From the NCBI GenBank assembly GCA_034006985.1, contig JAVERT010000004.1:1-64000 (forward strand): 64,000 bases of DNA, written 5' to 3'. Under the pieces are notes generated by a model. That model was not told the DNA's origin. It ran no database searches and saw only the letters and a list, made by a program, of their open reading frames with translations. Shown here in pieces: positions 9,632 through 17,813 of the stretch. Position 1 is the first letter of the stretch, and every line of letters starts with the position of its first letter. A program made the position numbers and the translations under genes. The DNA comes from Gudongella sp034006985. Its GTDB lineage: Bacteria; Bacillota; Clostridia; Tissierellales; Tissierellaceae.

Positions 9632-10516
9632 CTAAACTAGAATCTTTAAACCCTTAGGTATAACCTTGAAATGTACTGGTAATTTCCCACCAAATTCCCC
9701 ATCAATATCTAAGAATATGTCTTTCTGGGAATTAATAGTAAGTTCTTTTGTCTTATAATATATAACTTTTGGATGTTTAATATGTTCACCTGTTAACACA
9801 TTTACAAATATATTCGCTAATTCTGCTAAATCAGCATTTTTAATTAAAACTACATCTAAAAGTCCATCTAAAATATCTGCTTCTGGAGCTAATCTTTTAA
9901 ATCCTCCTATTGATGAACTATTTGATACAACAAACATTAATATTTTTTCCTCTGAATTAAACTCCTCACTAATAATATTAACATTAACTGGATCTAGTCC
10001 TTGACTCGCTATTTCTTTAAGACCTTCCAGATAATAGGCCATCCTACCTAAAACAGCTTTCATATCACTTGTAGCTTGATAAGCAATTTTTGTTAGCAAT
10101 CCTCCAGCTGCGACATTTACAAAATACTCATCATTTGCTTTTCCTATATCTACATTAACTTGCTGATTCCTTTTTATTAGTTTAAAAAAACCTACAGCAG
10201 TTTTAGGCATTTGTATATAATTAGCAAAGTCATTAACTGTACCACCTGCAAGTATTGCTAGGGGCAACTTTTTATCGCTTGTCATTATACCCTTAACTAC
10301 TTCGTTTACTGTACCATCTCCACCACAAACAACTATTAAATCAAAATCTCCATTGCAAGTTTCTTTAGCTTCAAACATTGCATCATATTTCTTTTTAGTA
10401 AAAAATTTACTTATTGTATAACCATCATCTAACAAATATTTACATAAATTATCTATTTTCTTTTCCATACTCTGCCTACCAGAAACTGGATTTACAATTA
10501 GTTTTATTCTTTTCAT
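9632..10516 (-). CDS. YegS/BmrU/DgkB-family lipid kinase
   Basis: 294 residues, normal for diacylglycerol-kinase-catalytic proteins. The nucleotide-binding motif GGDGTVNEV is at 65-73, and a conserved N-terminal NPVSG loop is at 9-13. Family members phosphorylate diacylglycerol or related lipids at the inner membrane face, recycling it into phosphatidate. Substrate choice between diacylglycerol (DgkB) and other lipids cannot be settled here. It is the first gene after a promoter at 10566-10593 and is probably cotranscribed with the MarR gene. Confidence 0.9.
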   Translation of the reverse strand: MKRIKLIVNPVSGRQSMEKKIDNLCKYLLDDGYTISKFFTKKKYDAMFEAKETCNGDFDLIVVCGGDGTVNEVVKGIMTSDKKLPLAILAGGTVNDFANYIQMPKTAVGFFKLIKRNQQVNVDIGKANDEYFVNVAAGGLLTKIAYQATSDMKAVLGRMAYYLEGLKEIASQGLDPVNVNIISEEFNSEEKILMFVVSNSSSIGGFKRLAPEADILDGLLDVVLIKNADLAELANIFVNVLTGEHIKHPKVIYYKTKELTINSQKDIFLDIDGEFGGKLPVHFKVIPKGLKILV

Positions 10517-10565
10517 TTTATTCTCCTAATAATTAATTATAATTATATTTTTATTGTATTATTAT

Positions 10566-10593
10566 AGTATACCAATAATATACTCATTATCAA
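10566..10593 (-). promoter_or_regulatory. Promoter of the lipid kinase-marR-GGDEF-lacI unit
   Basis: On the minus strand TTGATA (10588-10593) is separated by 16 bases from TATACT (10566-10571), and TGG precedes the -10. It lies between the upstream terminator and the lipid kinase start. Confidence 0.55.
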
Positions 10594-10602
10594 TGGATTA
10601 AG

Positions 10603-10629
10603 CAAAAAAAAAGAGCCCCAAGGGCTCTT
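10603..10629 (-). terminator. Terminator of the ytxH-DUF948 unit
   Basis: AAGAGCCC and GGGCTCTT (10611-10629) form an 8-bp stem with a 3-base loop. On the minus strand it is followed by nine T residues. The hairpin overlaps the stop codon of the DUF948-like gene. Confidence 0.9.
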
Positions 10630-11122
10630 AATATTTTTTAAGACTATCTCGAACTATCTCAACTATTTCTTTAATCAGTTCAATATATGATGTTACGTTC
10701 TTTGCATTAAATTGGAAAGCTAAAGCTGTTTCTGCAATTGTATCAGTTAAAACATCTACTGTACTGCCTACTTTTTGACCTGTAGAATCTATAACATTTG
10801 CTACATCATCAGCTACACCAGCCAATCTGTCTACTTTGCTTGTAATTCCATTAACATTTTTCACCATACCTTCAACATCAGGCGTAATATTAGCAATCAA
10901 TTTATTTGCTTCACCTGTAATACTATTCACATTTTGTGTAATATCTGGAAGTTGCTTAATAGTAATATCTATTTCATTCATATTTGCTTCTATAACTTCT
11001 TCTGCTTTTCCAATTATTTTATTTATGTTCCTTAGAAGCAAAAGTAAGTATCCAAGAACCCCTATACCTAAAAGAAATAATATAAGCTTAAGCAAATCTT
11101 GTAATGTTAAGGTTATATCCAT
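10628..11122 (-). CDS. DUF948-like membrane-anchored protein
   Basis: 164 residues: one N-terminal membrane segment (about 9-28) followed by a long amphipathic region with heptad-like repeats (NEIDITIKQLPDITQNV, then NKLIANITPDVEGMV). This is the layout of DUF948 proteins, often annotated as general stress proteins. It follows the YtxH-like gene by 23 bases with a strong ribosome site (AAGGAGGG) and ends in the terminator. The two genes are paired in many Firmicutes. The molecular role is unknown; envelope-associated scaffolding is inference. Confidence 0.8.
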   Translation of the reverse strand: MDITLTLQDLLKLILFLLGIGVLGYLLLLLRNINKIIGKAEEVIEANMNEIDITIKQLPDITQNVNSITGEANKLIANITPDVEGMVKNVNGITSKVDRLAGVADDVANVIDSTGQKVGSTVDVLTDTIAETALAFQFNAKNVTSYIELIKEIVEIVRDSLKKY

Positions 11123-11145
11123 CTAAATCCCTCCTTAAGATTTGC

Positions 11146-11598
11146 TTATTTTTTTATTTCTTTATCTATATCTTTTTTCTTATCTTCTACAACTTCTTTT
11201 ACTTCAGCCATACCTTCTTTTACTTCTTTAGCTACGTTTTCAGCTTTTTCTCCCATTTCCTTTGCATCCTCTTTTAATTCTTCAGTCTCTTTCTTAGTTT
11301 TTGCTTTTAAATCTCCCCAACCTTTTTCAACATCTGTTTTCACTTTGTCTAATTGATCTTTTGTAGCATCTAGACCTTCTTCTACTTTTTCTTTCACAGT
11401 TCCAGCTACTTCTTTACTTTTCACGCTAATATCTTCTCTAGTTTCTTTCCCTGACTTTGGAGCAAACAATAAACCCGCAGCAGCTCCAAGCGCAGTACCT
11501 ATAGCAGTTCCTACAGCAACATTCTTAGCTGTCTCCATTTTCTTTGCTTTTTCCATTTGTTTCTTCTTTTCTTCAATAATCTTATTTAACTTCATCAT
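11146..11598 (-). CDS. YtxH-domain protein
   Basis: 150 residues. A glycine/alanine-rich hydrophobic segment followed by LLFAPKSGKETR (about 27-54) is the YtxH signature. The remainder is a highly charged Lys/Glu helix resembling LEA or coiled-coil stress proteins. Homologues belong to general-stress regulons in Bacillus, but the biochemical function is unknown. First gene of a two-gene unit with the DUF948-like gene, divergent from the ABC exporter. A promoter is proposed at 11642-11670. Confidence 0.85.
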   Translation of the reverse strand: MMKLNKIIEEKKKQMEKAKKMETAKNVAVGTAIGTALGAAAGLLFAPKSGKETREDISVKSKEVAGTVKEKVEEGLDATKDQLDKVKTDVEKGWGDLKAKTKKETEELKEDAKEMGEKAENVAKEVKEGMAEVKEVVEDKKKDIDKEIKK

Positions 11599-11641
11599 TT
11601 TATCTCTCCTTTGTATTATTCTTAAATTCTTTTTACCCCAT

Positions 11642-11670
11642 TTGATAATTAATAATCATATCATTTTCAA
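11642..11670 (-). promoter_or_regulatory. Possible promoter of ytxH-DUF948 unit
   Basis: Minus strand TTGAAA (11665-11670), 17-base spacer, TATCAA (11642-11647). The -35 is good and the -10 imperfect. It lies 44 bases before the YtxH-like start in the divergent spacer shared with the exporter. Confidence 0.45.
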
Positions 11671-11767
11671 TACATGAATACAGTATTATTTTAATTATAC
11701 TTTTATTTTAGATTAAATGATATATTTAAACTATAATAAATTTAGTAAATAATTGATGGAGGCTATA

Positions 11768-13525
11768 ATGAAATCCTTTATTAGCATAAAAGAATTTATA
11801 ATTGAACAGAAAAAGTATTACTTAATTGGCATTATCTTTCTAATTATGATTGATGCAGTCCAACTACTAGTCCCTCAAATACTAAAGGGACTTACTGATG
11901 ATCTACAAAATGGGCTTTTAAATAAAAATAAGATTTATTTCTACATTATTTTAATTATAAGTTCAGGTTTGTTTATTAGTATTGGAAGATACTTTTGGAG
12001 AATATATATAATCGGCTCTTCAAGGAGCATTGAATACAGTTTACGAAATAAATTTTTCAACCATCTGCTTAGTCTAAATACTTATTTTTTTAATACTCAT
12101 AAGACAGGCGATTTAATGGCTCATGCAACCAACGATATAAATGCAATTAGAATGGCTTTAGGCCCTGGCACAATAATGATTGTTGATTCTTCTTTTTTAT
12201 TAATTTTTTCTTTAGTTATGATGATTTATACAACAAATTTAAAAATGACTGCCTTTGCAGTTGTTACTGTCCCATTAATTATGTTTTTAGTTACACAATT
12301 TGGTAAGATTATATATATAAAATTTAGGAAAGTTCAAGAAGCTTTTTCTAATCTTTCTGATGTAGCTCAAGAAAGTTTCTCAGGCATTAGAATTATAAAA
12401 TCTTTTGTGCAAGAAAAACTAGTATCTAATAAATTCTACAATTCAAATAAAAACAATCTAGATAAAAACCTGGAACTAGTTAAGGTTCATGGGCTGTTTA
12501 ATCCATTATTAGAGTTTTTAAGTTCAATTAGTTTTGTGATCATCATTTTCTATGGAGGTAGAGAAGTAATATACAACAATATTAGTTTGGGTGATTTTAT
12601 TGCTTTTAATTCATATCTAGGTATATTAATGTGGCCAACTAGAGCACTTGGCATGGTTATAAATGTATTACAAAGAGGTGCCGCATCAATAGATAGAATA
12701 AATCTTATCTTTAATCAACAAACAGATATTATAGGGCCTTTATCGCCAACTAAAATTGATTCTATTAAGGGGGAGGTCATATTTGATAATCTATCTTTTA
12801 AATACCCTGGTTCATCTGAATACGCCTTAAAAGATGTCAATATAAATATAACCCCTGGTAAGACACTCGCTATATTAGGCGGAACTGGAAGCGGAAAAAC
12901 TACTATAGCAAATCTAATCCTTAGATTATACGATCCCAATAGTGGGACTATTCTTGTTGATGGAATTCCTCTAAAAAATATATCTTTGTCTATACTCCGT
13001 GAGAATATTGGATTCGTTCCTAATGACAATTTTCTTTTTTCTAAATCTATTAAAGATAATATAAATTTAGCTTTTGATAATGAAATAAATATAGAAAAAA
13101 TAATAGATGCTAGTAAAATTGCTAGTTTACATGAAGATATTTTAGACTTACCAAATAAATATGAAACTATAATAGGAGAAAGAGGTGTTACATTATCAGG
13201 AGGACAAAAACAACGACTTTCAATCGCAAGAGCTATTATTAAAGATCCCTCTATTTTAATTTTGGATGATAGCTTATCTGCAGTTGATACAGAAACTGAA
13301 GAAAAAATCCTTAAAAGAATAAATAGTATTTCTAAAAAAGCTACCCTTATAATAATTAGTCATAGGATCTCTACGGTTAAAAATGCGGATGAAATAATAT
13401 TTCTTAAAAATGGAAGGATTAGTGAAAGAGGTAATCACGATGAATTGATAAAAATAAAAGGAAGTTATTATAACCTATATCAAAAACAACTCCTCGAAGA
13501 AATGATAAATAAGGAGGAGATTTAA
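11768..13525 (+). CDS. bmrC: Heterodimeric ABC exporter subunit, degenerate NBD (BmrC-like)
   Basis: 585 residues: six membrane helices (about 1-310) plus an ATPase domain. Walker A GGTGSGKTT begins at 371; the signature is LSGGQKQRLS. In Walker B the catalytic Glu is Asp (D500-D501, ILDDSLSAVD), the hallmark of the degenerate site in heterodimeric exporters such as BmrCD, LmrCD and TM287/288. B. subtilis BmrC has about the same length. ATG at 11768 is chosen because GGAGG lies five bases before it. The stop directly precedes the ATG of the partner subunit. Likely exports drugs or other amphiphiles; substrate unknown. Confidence 0.88.
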   Translation: MKSFISIKEFIIEQKKYYLIGIIFLIMIDAVQLLVPQILKGLTDDLQNGLLNKNKIYFYIILIISSGLFISIGRYFWRIYIIGSSRSIEYSLRNKFFNHLLSLNTYFFNTHKTGDLMAHATNDINAIRMALGPGTIMIVDSSFLLIFSLVMMIYTTNLKMTAFAVVTVPLIMFLVTQFGKIIYIKFRKVQEAFSNLSDVAQESFSGIRIIKSFVQEKLVSNKFYNSNKNNLDKNLELVKVHGLFNPLLEFLSSISFVIIIFYGGREVIYNNISLGDFIAFNSYLGILMWPTRALGMVINVLQRGAASIDRINLIFNQQTDIIGPLSPTKIDSIKGEVIFDNLSFKYPGSSEYALKDVNINITPGKTLAILGGTGSGKTTIANLILRLYDPNSGTILVDGIPLKNISLSILRENIGFVPNDNFLFSKSIKDNINLAFDNEINIEKIIDASKIASLHEDILDLPNKYETIIGERGVTLSGGQKQRLSIARAIIKDPSILILDDSLSAVDTETEEKILKRINSISKKATLIIISHRISTVKNADEIIFLKNGRISERGNHDELIKIKGSYYNLYQKQLLEEMINKEEI

Positions 13526-15538
13526 ATGAATGAACTTTATAAAGAAGAAGAAATAACTAAATCATATGATTGGAAACTAATGAAGCGACTATTAAAGTAT
13601 GCTAAACCTTATTGGATGCTTATAGTTGTATCAATACTACTATTGCTTCTCATCACAGGCTTAGAGCTTTTAAATCCTTTTTTAATCAAGATTACCATTG
13701 ATGATTATATAAATGGCTATCAAAAGGACTTTATTCAATTACCCATCGGATACAAAAATAAATTTGATGGTGTAATAATCGGTGATAGTTTTTATTCAAA
13801 GTTAGAATATATTGATGATAATGAGCTAACAATAGAAAACAATTATCCAATTGTAAATTTAAAAAAATTAGGTAATAGTTACTTTATTGAACAAAAAGAT
13901 TCTAACATTAACACTATCCAGATATCCTATGAAGATTATCTAAAATTTAGAAAATCTGATATTTCCGGGCTAGATAAAATAGCTTTAATATTTGCTTTTT
14001 CAATTTTCATTAACTTTCTGTTGAGTTATATACAAATATATATTCTAAATTATACTAGCCAAAAAATTATCTTTAATATAAGAGAAGAACTCTTTAATCA
14101 TATTCAAAGTCTCTCTATTCATTATTTTGACAATAATCCGATTGGGAGACTAGTCACTAGAGTCACTAATGATACAGAAACACTAAATGAAATGTATACA
14201 AGCGTTTTAGTTAACCTATTTAAAGATTTCTTTTTATTAGGTGGAATTATGATAGTTATGATAAAAATTGATCTTCAGCTTGCTCTATTATCATTTTCAT
14301 TGATTCCAGTAATAATACTAATTTCTATATACTTTAGAAAATACATTCGAGAAATTTATCGACTTAGCAGGCTACAATTAGCTAAAATTAATTCAAGCTT
14401 AAATGAAAATATTTCTGGAATGCAAACTATTCAATTATTTAATAAAGAATCAAAATTTTTCAAAAATTTTGATATGTTGAACAAAGAGTATTTAAATATT
14501 CAAAGAAAAGAGATAAAATATTTTGCTATTTATAGACCTTCTATTGAAGTACTTCGTTCTTTAGGTATCGCATTGCTGATTTATTTTGGTGGAGGAAAAG
14601 CAATTTCTGGAATTATCGAATTCGGAGTTTTATATCTGTTTATTAATTACCTTCAAAGGTTCTTTGAACCTATCTTAGATCTTACAGAAAAATACAACAT
14701 TTTACAATCTGCTATGGCTTCGAGTGAACGAATCTTTCAAATTATAGATTTAGATGATAAGATAAAAAATATTGATAATCCTGTTGTTTTTAAAAAAATA
14801 AAAGGTAGAATAGAGTTTAAAAACGTTTGGTTTGCTTATACTGATAAAGACTGGGTCTTAAAAGATATCAATTTTATAATTGAACCTGGTCAGTCAATTG
14901 CAATTGTTGGTGCTACTGGTGCTGGAAAAACGTCTATAATAAATCTTATAACAAGATTTTACGATATTCAAAAAGGCGAGATCCTTATAGATGGTGTGAA
15001 TATTAAGAATATTGATAAAGAATCTCTTCGAAGGCATGTAGGTGTAGTTCTTCAAGATGTATTTATTTTTACAGGAACTATAAAAGATAATATAAGATTA
15101 AATAGCAATATTAACGATGATTCGATAATTGAAATTTCAAAATATATTAATTGTCATGAGTTTATAACTAAACTACCAAATTCTTATGATGAACCAGTTA
15201 TGGAAAGAGGCTCTACCTTATCTTCTGGTCAAAAACAACTTTTGTCATTTGCAAGAACACTTGTTTATAATCCAGATATCCTTATTCTAGACGAGGCTAC
15301 ATCGAATATTGATACCGACACAGAACAACTAATACAAGATGCTCTATTTAAACTGACTAAAGATAGGACCTCAATAGCTATTGCTCACAGACTTTCGACT
15401 ATTCAACACTCTGATAATATTATAGTTCTTAAAGATGGAATAATAAAAGAACTTGGAAATCATCAAGAACTATTGATAAAGCGAGGTTTGTATTATAATC
15501 TATATAAACTTCAGTATAAAGATCAAATTTTAGAATAA
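13526..15538 (+). CDS. bmrD: Heterodimeric ABC exporter subunit, canonical NBD (BmrD-like)
   Basis: 670 residues, close to BmrD. It has an intact catalytic site: Walker A GATGAGKTS from 462, D589-E590 in ILDEATSNID, and the H-loop in IAIAHRLS. Its signature reads LSSGQKQLLS, slightly off consensus. Roughly residues 50-145, between the first and second membrane helices, form a polar insert expected outside the cell, as in BmrD-type subunits. Ribosome site AAGGAGG lies inside the end of the partner gene, implying translational coupling. Together the two make one transporter with one active and one degenerate ATP site. Confidence 0.88.
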   Translation: MNELYKEEEITKSYDWKLMKRLLKYAKPYWMLIVVSILLLLLITGLELLNPFLIKITIDDYINGYQKDFIQLPIGYKNKFDGVIIGDSFYSKLEYIDDNELTIENNYPIVNLKKLGNSYFIEQKDSNINTIQISYEDYLKFRKSDISGLDKIALIFAFSIFINFLLSYIQIYILNYTSQKIIFNIREELFNHIQSLSIHYFDNNPIGRLVTRVTNDTETLNEMYTSVLVNLFKDFFLLGGIMIVMIKIDLQLALLSFSLIPVIILISIYFRKYIREIYRLSRLQLAKINSSLNENISGMQTIQLFNKESKFFKNFDMLNKEYLNIQRKEIKYFAIYRPSIEVLRSLGIALLIYFGGGKAISGIIEFGVLYLFINYLQRFFEPILDLTEKYNILQSAMASSERIFQIIDLDDKIKNIDNPVVFKKIKGRIEFKNVWFAYTDKDWVLKDINFIIEPGQSIAIVGATGAGKTSIINLITRFYDIQKGEILIDGVNIKNIDKESLRRHVGVVLQDVFIFTGTIKDNIRLNSNINDDSIIEISKYINCHEFITKLPNSYDEPVMERGSTLSSGQKQLLSFARTLVYNPDILILDEATSNIDTDTEQLIQDALFKLTKDRTSIAIAHRLSTIQHSDNIIVLKDGIIKELGNHQELLIKRGLYYNLYKLQYKDQILE

Positions 15539-15648
15539 ACGATAAATAGAAGTTATGCTATTTTTAATTTTCATGTTCGTAGTAATTTTTCAATTAATTT
15601 AAAAGATCATAAAACTGGATTTATACGATAATTACATCTTAAGAAATA

Positions 15649-15674
15649 GAAAAAAGTACCCTATTAGGATACTT
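15649..15674 (-). terminator. Distal terminator of 6S RNA
   Basis: The minus strand reads AGTATCCTAATAGGGTACT followed by six T residues: a short imperfect stem with a U-tract. It is second in line after the hairpin at 15684-15704. Confidence 0.6.
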
Positions 15675-15683
15675 GAAATAAAT

Positions 15684-15704
15684 AAAAACCCTAAAAGGGT
15701 TTTT
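15684..15704. terminator. Bidirectional terminator (6S RNA / exporter)
   Basis: AAAAACCC and GGGTTTTT form an 8-bp stem with a 5-base loop and T-rich tails on both strands. It can end the 6S RNA from the right and exporter transcripts from the left. Confidence 0.75.
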
Positions 15705-15709
15705 ATTTT

Positions 15710-15896
15710 TTGATTTATTCCCGCAATGCCGTTATCCCAACTAATTCAGACCCGCGTAAGTGCAGGTGGGTGTCAAGTCAAAAACATCTAACTTCCCCTA
15801 AAAAGAGGCATGTTATCAATTTTCAAACATCAGACTCCCGTATTTAATATGTCGGTTGAATTATATGAGAGTGTCGTACACCGCAGAAAGATTCTA
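15710..15896 (-). ncRNA. ssrS: 6S RNA
   Basis: The minus-strand product is about 187 nt. Its 5' region CTGCGGTG can pair with CATTGCGG near the 3' end as an 8-bp closing helix. Inside lie CCGACATATTAAATACGGGA and the strand GACTTGACACCCACCTG, in the order seen in Firmicute 6S RNAs. A strong promoter and two terminators bracket it and no reading frame fits. 6S RNA mimics an open promoter and sequesters the housekeeping RNA polymerase holoenzyme. Identification rests on remembered family features, not on a covariance search. Confidence 0.78.
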
Positions 15897-15901
15897 TAAT
15901 C

Positions 15902-15930
15902 ATTATACCACGGTTAACTTATATATTCAA
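15902..15930 (-). promoter_or_regulatory. 6S RNA promoter
   Basis: Minus strand TTGAAT (15925-15930), spacer of exactly 17 bases, then TATAAT (15902-15907) preceded by TGG. This is one of the best promoters in the window, with transcription starting near 15895. Confidence 0.85.
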
Positions 15931-15954
15931 TAAATTCTATTACTATTCTAATCT

Positions 15955-16839
15955 CTACTCCGCTCTCAAAGTATTAATTAAATGTAAAATATCATTCGGT
16001 AGAGATGCAACGATTGTTATTATCTCTTGTTCTCTTGTTTTCTTAAGTTTTATACTATACGCATGCAGGGCTTGTCTTTTAATATCTTTGCAATCTTTAT
16101 TGTACAAAGTATCACCGATAACTGGATGGCCAAGGTCTAATAGATGAACTCTTATCTGATGTGTCCTACCTGTCAAGATTTCTAGCTCTAATAATGAAGA
16201 GTTTTTATATTCTTCAACAACTCTATACTTTGTAATAGATTCTGAACCATCCGGCCTAATACACTGACCCAAACCATCTTCGTTTTTCCCAATTGCTTTA
16301 TTAATTATGTCTTCCTTTGTTTTTAAAATACCTTCAACTACTGCATAGTATGTTTTTATCGCAGTATTATTTTCTAGTTGTCTTGCGATTTGTTGATGCC
16401 CAAAGGTATTCTTAGCAAATAGAATTACTCCTGAAGTATCTCTATCAAGTCGATTAATAATTCTAACTTTACTGTGTATATTATTTTCTAAAAAGTAATA
16501 TGCTACTGCATTAGAAAGCGTTTTATCTATAACATTAGTAGTTGGGTGCACTATAATAAAAGGTTCTTTATTTACAGCAAGAATGTCTTCATCTTCATAT
16601 AAAATTTCTATACTGATATTTTGCGGTTCAATATCAATACTTTCATCTGATATAGATAGTCTTACTATATCTCCGCTGTTTAAAGATTCTTTTTTGTTTT
16701 TAGCTACCTTCTCATTTACTTTTATTTTCCCTCCTTTTAATAGTTTTCTGAACATCCTGCCGGATATATTTTGTGTATTTAGAAACTCCTCTAAAATTAT
16801 TCTGTCTAACTCATTTTTAAATTCAATAAAATTACTCAT
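15955..16839 (-). CDS. RluA-family 23S rRNA pseudouridine synthase
   Basis: 294 residues. An S4-type RNA-binding domain (about 10-75) precedes the catalytic domain with NRLDRDTSG, where D132 is the nucleophilic Asp of RluA enzymes. A second signature, TGRTHQIRVHLLDLGHPVIGD, contains the RTHQIR motif. It isomerises uridines in large-subunit rRNA (RluD/RluC-like) or tRNA; exact sites cannot be told. It is divergent from nadK and is followed by the 6S promoter with no clear terminator. It is one of three pseudouridine synthases here. Confidence 0.9.
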   Translation of the reverse strand: MSNFIEFKNELDRIILEEFLNTQNISGRMFRKLLKGGKIKVNEKVAKNKKESLNSGDIVRLSISDESIDIEPQNISIEILYEDEDILAVNKEPFIIVHPTTNVIDKTLSNAVAYYFLENNIHSKVRIINRLDRDTSGVILFAKNTFGHQQIARQLENNTAIKTYYAVVEGILKTKEDIINKAIGKNEDGLGQCIRPDGSESITKYRVVEEYKNSSLLELEILTGRTHQIRVHLLDLGHPVIGDTLYNKDCKDIKRQALHAYSIKLKKTREQEIITIVASLPNDILHLINTLRAE

Positions 16840-16951
16840 GGTTTTTATCCTTTCATATTCTTAACTAATTAACTGTTAAAGAATTATATATTGTGTTAAA
16901 ATTATTATAACAATAATACTCAAATTACGAAACTTTAGAAGGAAGTGCAAT

Positions 16952-17758
16952 ATGATAAACAACAATTTAATTAATATAATCTCAAATAAAAACTATGAAT
17001 CCAGAAAAACAAAAACAAATCTAATTTACAAATTAAGAAAAAATGGCTTTAACACATCTGAAAGCTATGATAAAAGCGCAGTCCTCAGTATATGTATAGG
17101 TGGTGATGGTGCATTTCTAAGAGCTGTGCATAGAAATGCATTCCCCGAAATTCCTTTTGTGGGTATAAATACAGGTCATCTAGGATTTTTCCAAGAATTA
17201 CAACCAAATGAAATCGACAAATTTATTTCCATGTATATCGCAAAAGCCTATACTATTGAAAAAGTATGTATGGTAGATGCAAAAATATGTACAAAAGAAA
17301 AATGCTATTACCTAACCGGAATAAATGAAATAGTAATAAAAGGTGTTAAATCCAAAGTAATCCATATTGAAATGTTTATAGATGATAACCACCTTCAAAG
17401 ATTTAGTGGTGATGGGTTAATTGTATCTACTCCATCTGGTAGTACTGCATATAATCTATCTGCAGGTGGAAGTATAGTCTACCCAAGTATTTCATCTTTA
17501 CAAATTACTCCTTTAGCTCCTATAAATTCAAGTGCTTATCGAAGTTTACCGAATAGCATAATAGTAGCTGGTGAATCTACTATAATAATTAAACCGGAGT
17601 TAAGGTATGAAAACTCCATTTTAGTAGTAAATGATGGAATGGAATTCAAATACGACAATATTGAAGAAGTTCAATTAACAATGTCTGATAAGCATGTAAA
17701 CAAATTAACTTTTAGCAAAGATACTTATTGGAATAATCTAAAAAGTAAATTCCTATAA
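16952..17758 (+). CDS. nadK: NAD kinase
   Basis: 268 residues, the bacterial length. Conserved motifs are GGDGAFLRAV (50-59), NTGHLGF (74-80) and GSTAYNLSAGG (about 167-177). It phosphorylates NAD to NADP in the cytoplasm. ATG has AGAAGGAAG seven bases ahead. It is the only gene in its transcript, divergent from the RluA gene and ending in a shared terminator facing the PBP operon. Confidence 0.92.
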   Translation: MINNNLINIISNKNYESRKTKTNLIYKLRKNGFNTSESYDKSAVLSICIGGDGAFLRAVHRNAFPEIPFVGINTGHLGFFQELQPNEIDKFISMYIAKAYTIEKVCMVDAKICTKEKCYYLTGINEIVIKGVKSKVIHIEMFIDDNHLQRFSGDGLIVSTPSGSTAYNLSAGGSIVYPSISSLQITPLAPINSSAYRSLPNSIIVAGESTIIIKPELRYENSILVVNDGMEFKYDNIEEVQLTMSDKHVNKLTFSKDTYWNNLKSKFL

Positions 17759-17765
17759 ATAATTT

Positions 17766-17813
17766 AAATATAGATCTTAGTTAGTTCTTTTACTCGCTAA
17801 AATCTATATTTTT
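17766..17813. terminator. Bidirectional terminator between nadK and the PBP operon
   Basis: AAATATAGAT (17766-17775) pairs with ATCTATATTT (17802-17811), helped by inner TTAG/CTAA pairing. T residues follow on the plus strand and A/T on the other. It overlaps the 3' end of the penicillin-binding protein gene. Confidence 0.65.

Noticed and set aside
10775..11126. Plus-strand frames opposite the DUF948-like gene.
   Set aside because: Shadow frames of a gene with clear ribosome site, terminator and domain.
15539..15640. Small gene after the exporter.
   Set aside because: No frame with a ribosome site; the region is AT-rich spacer before the terminators.
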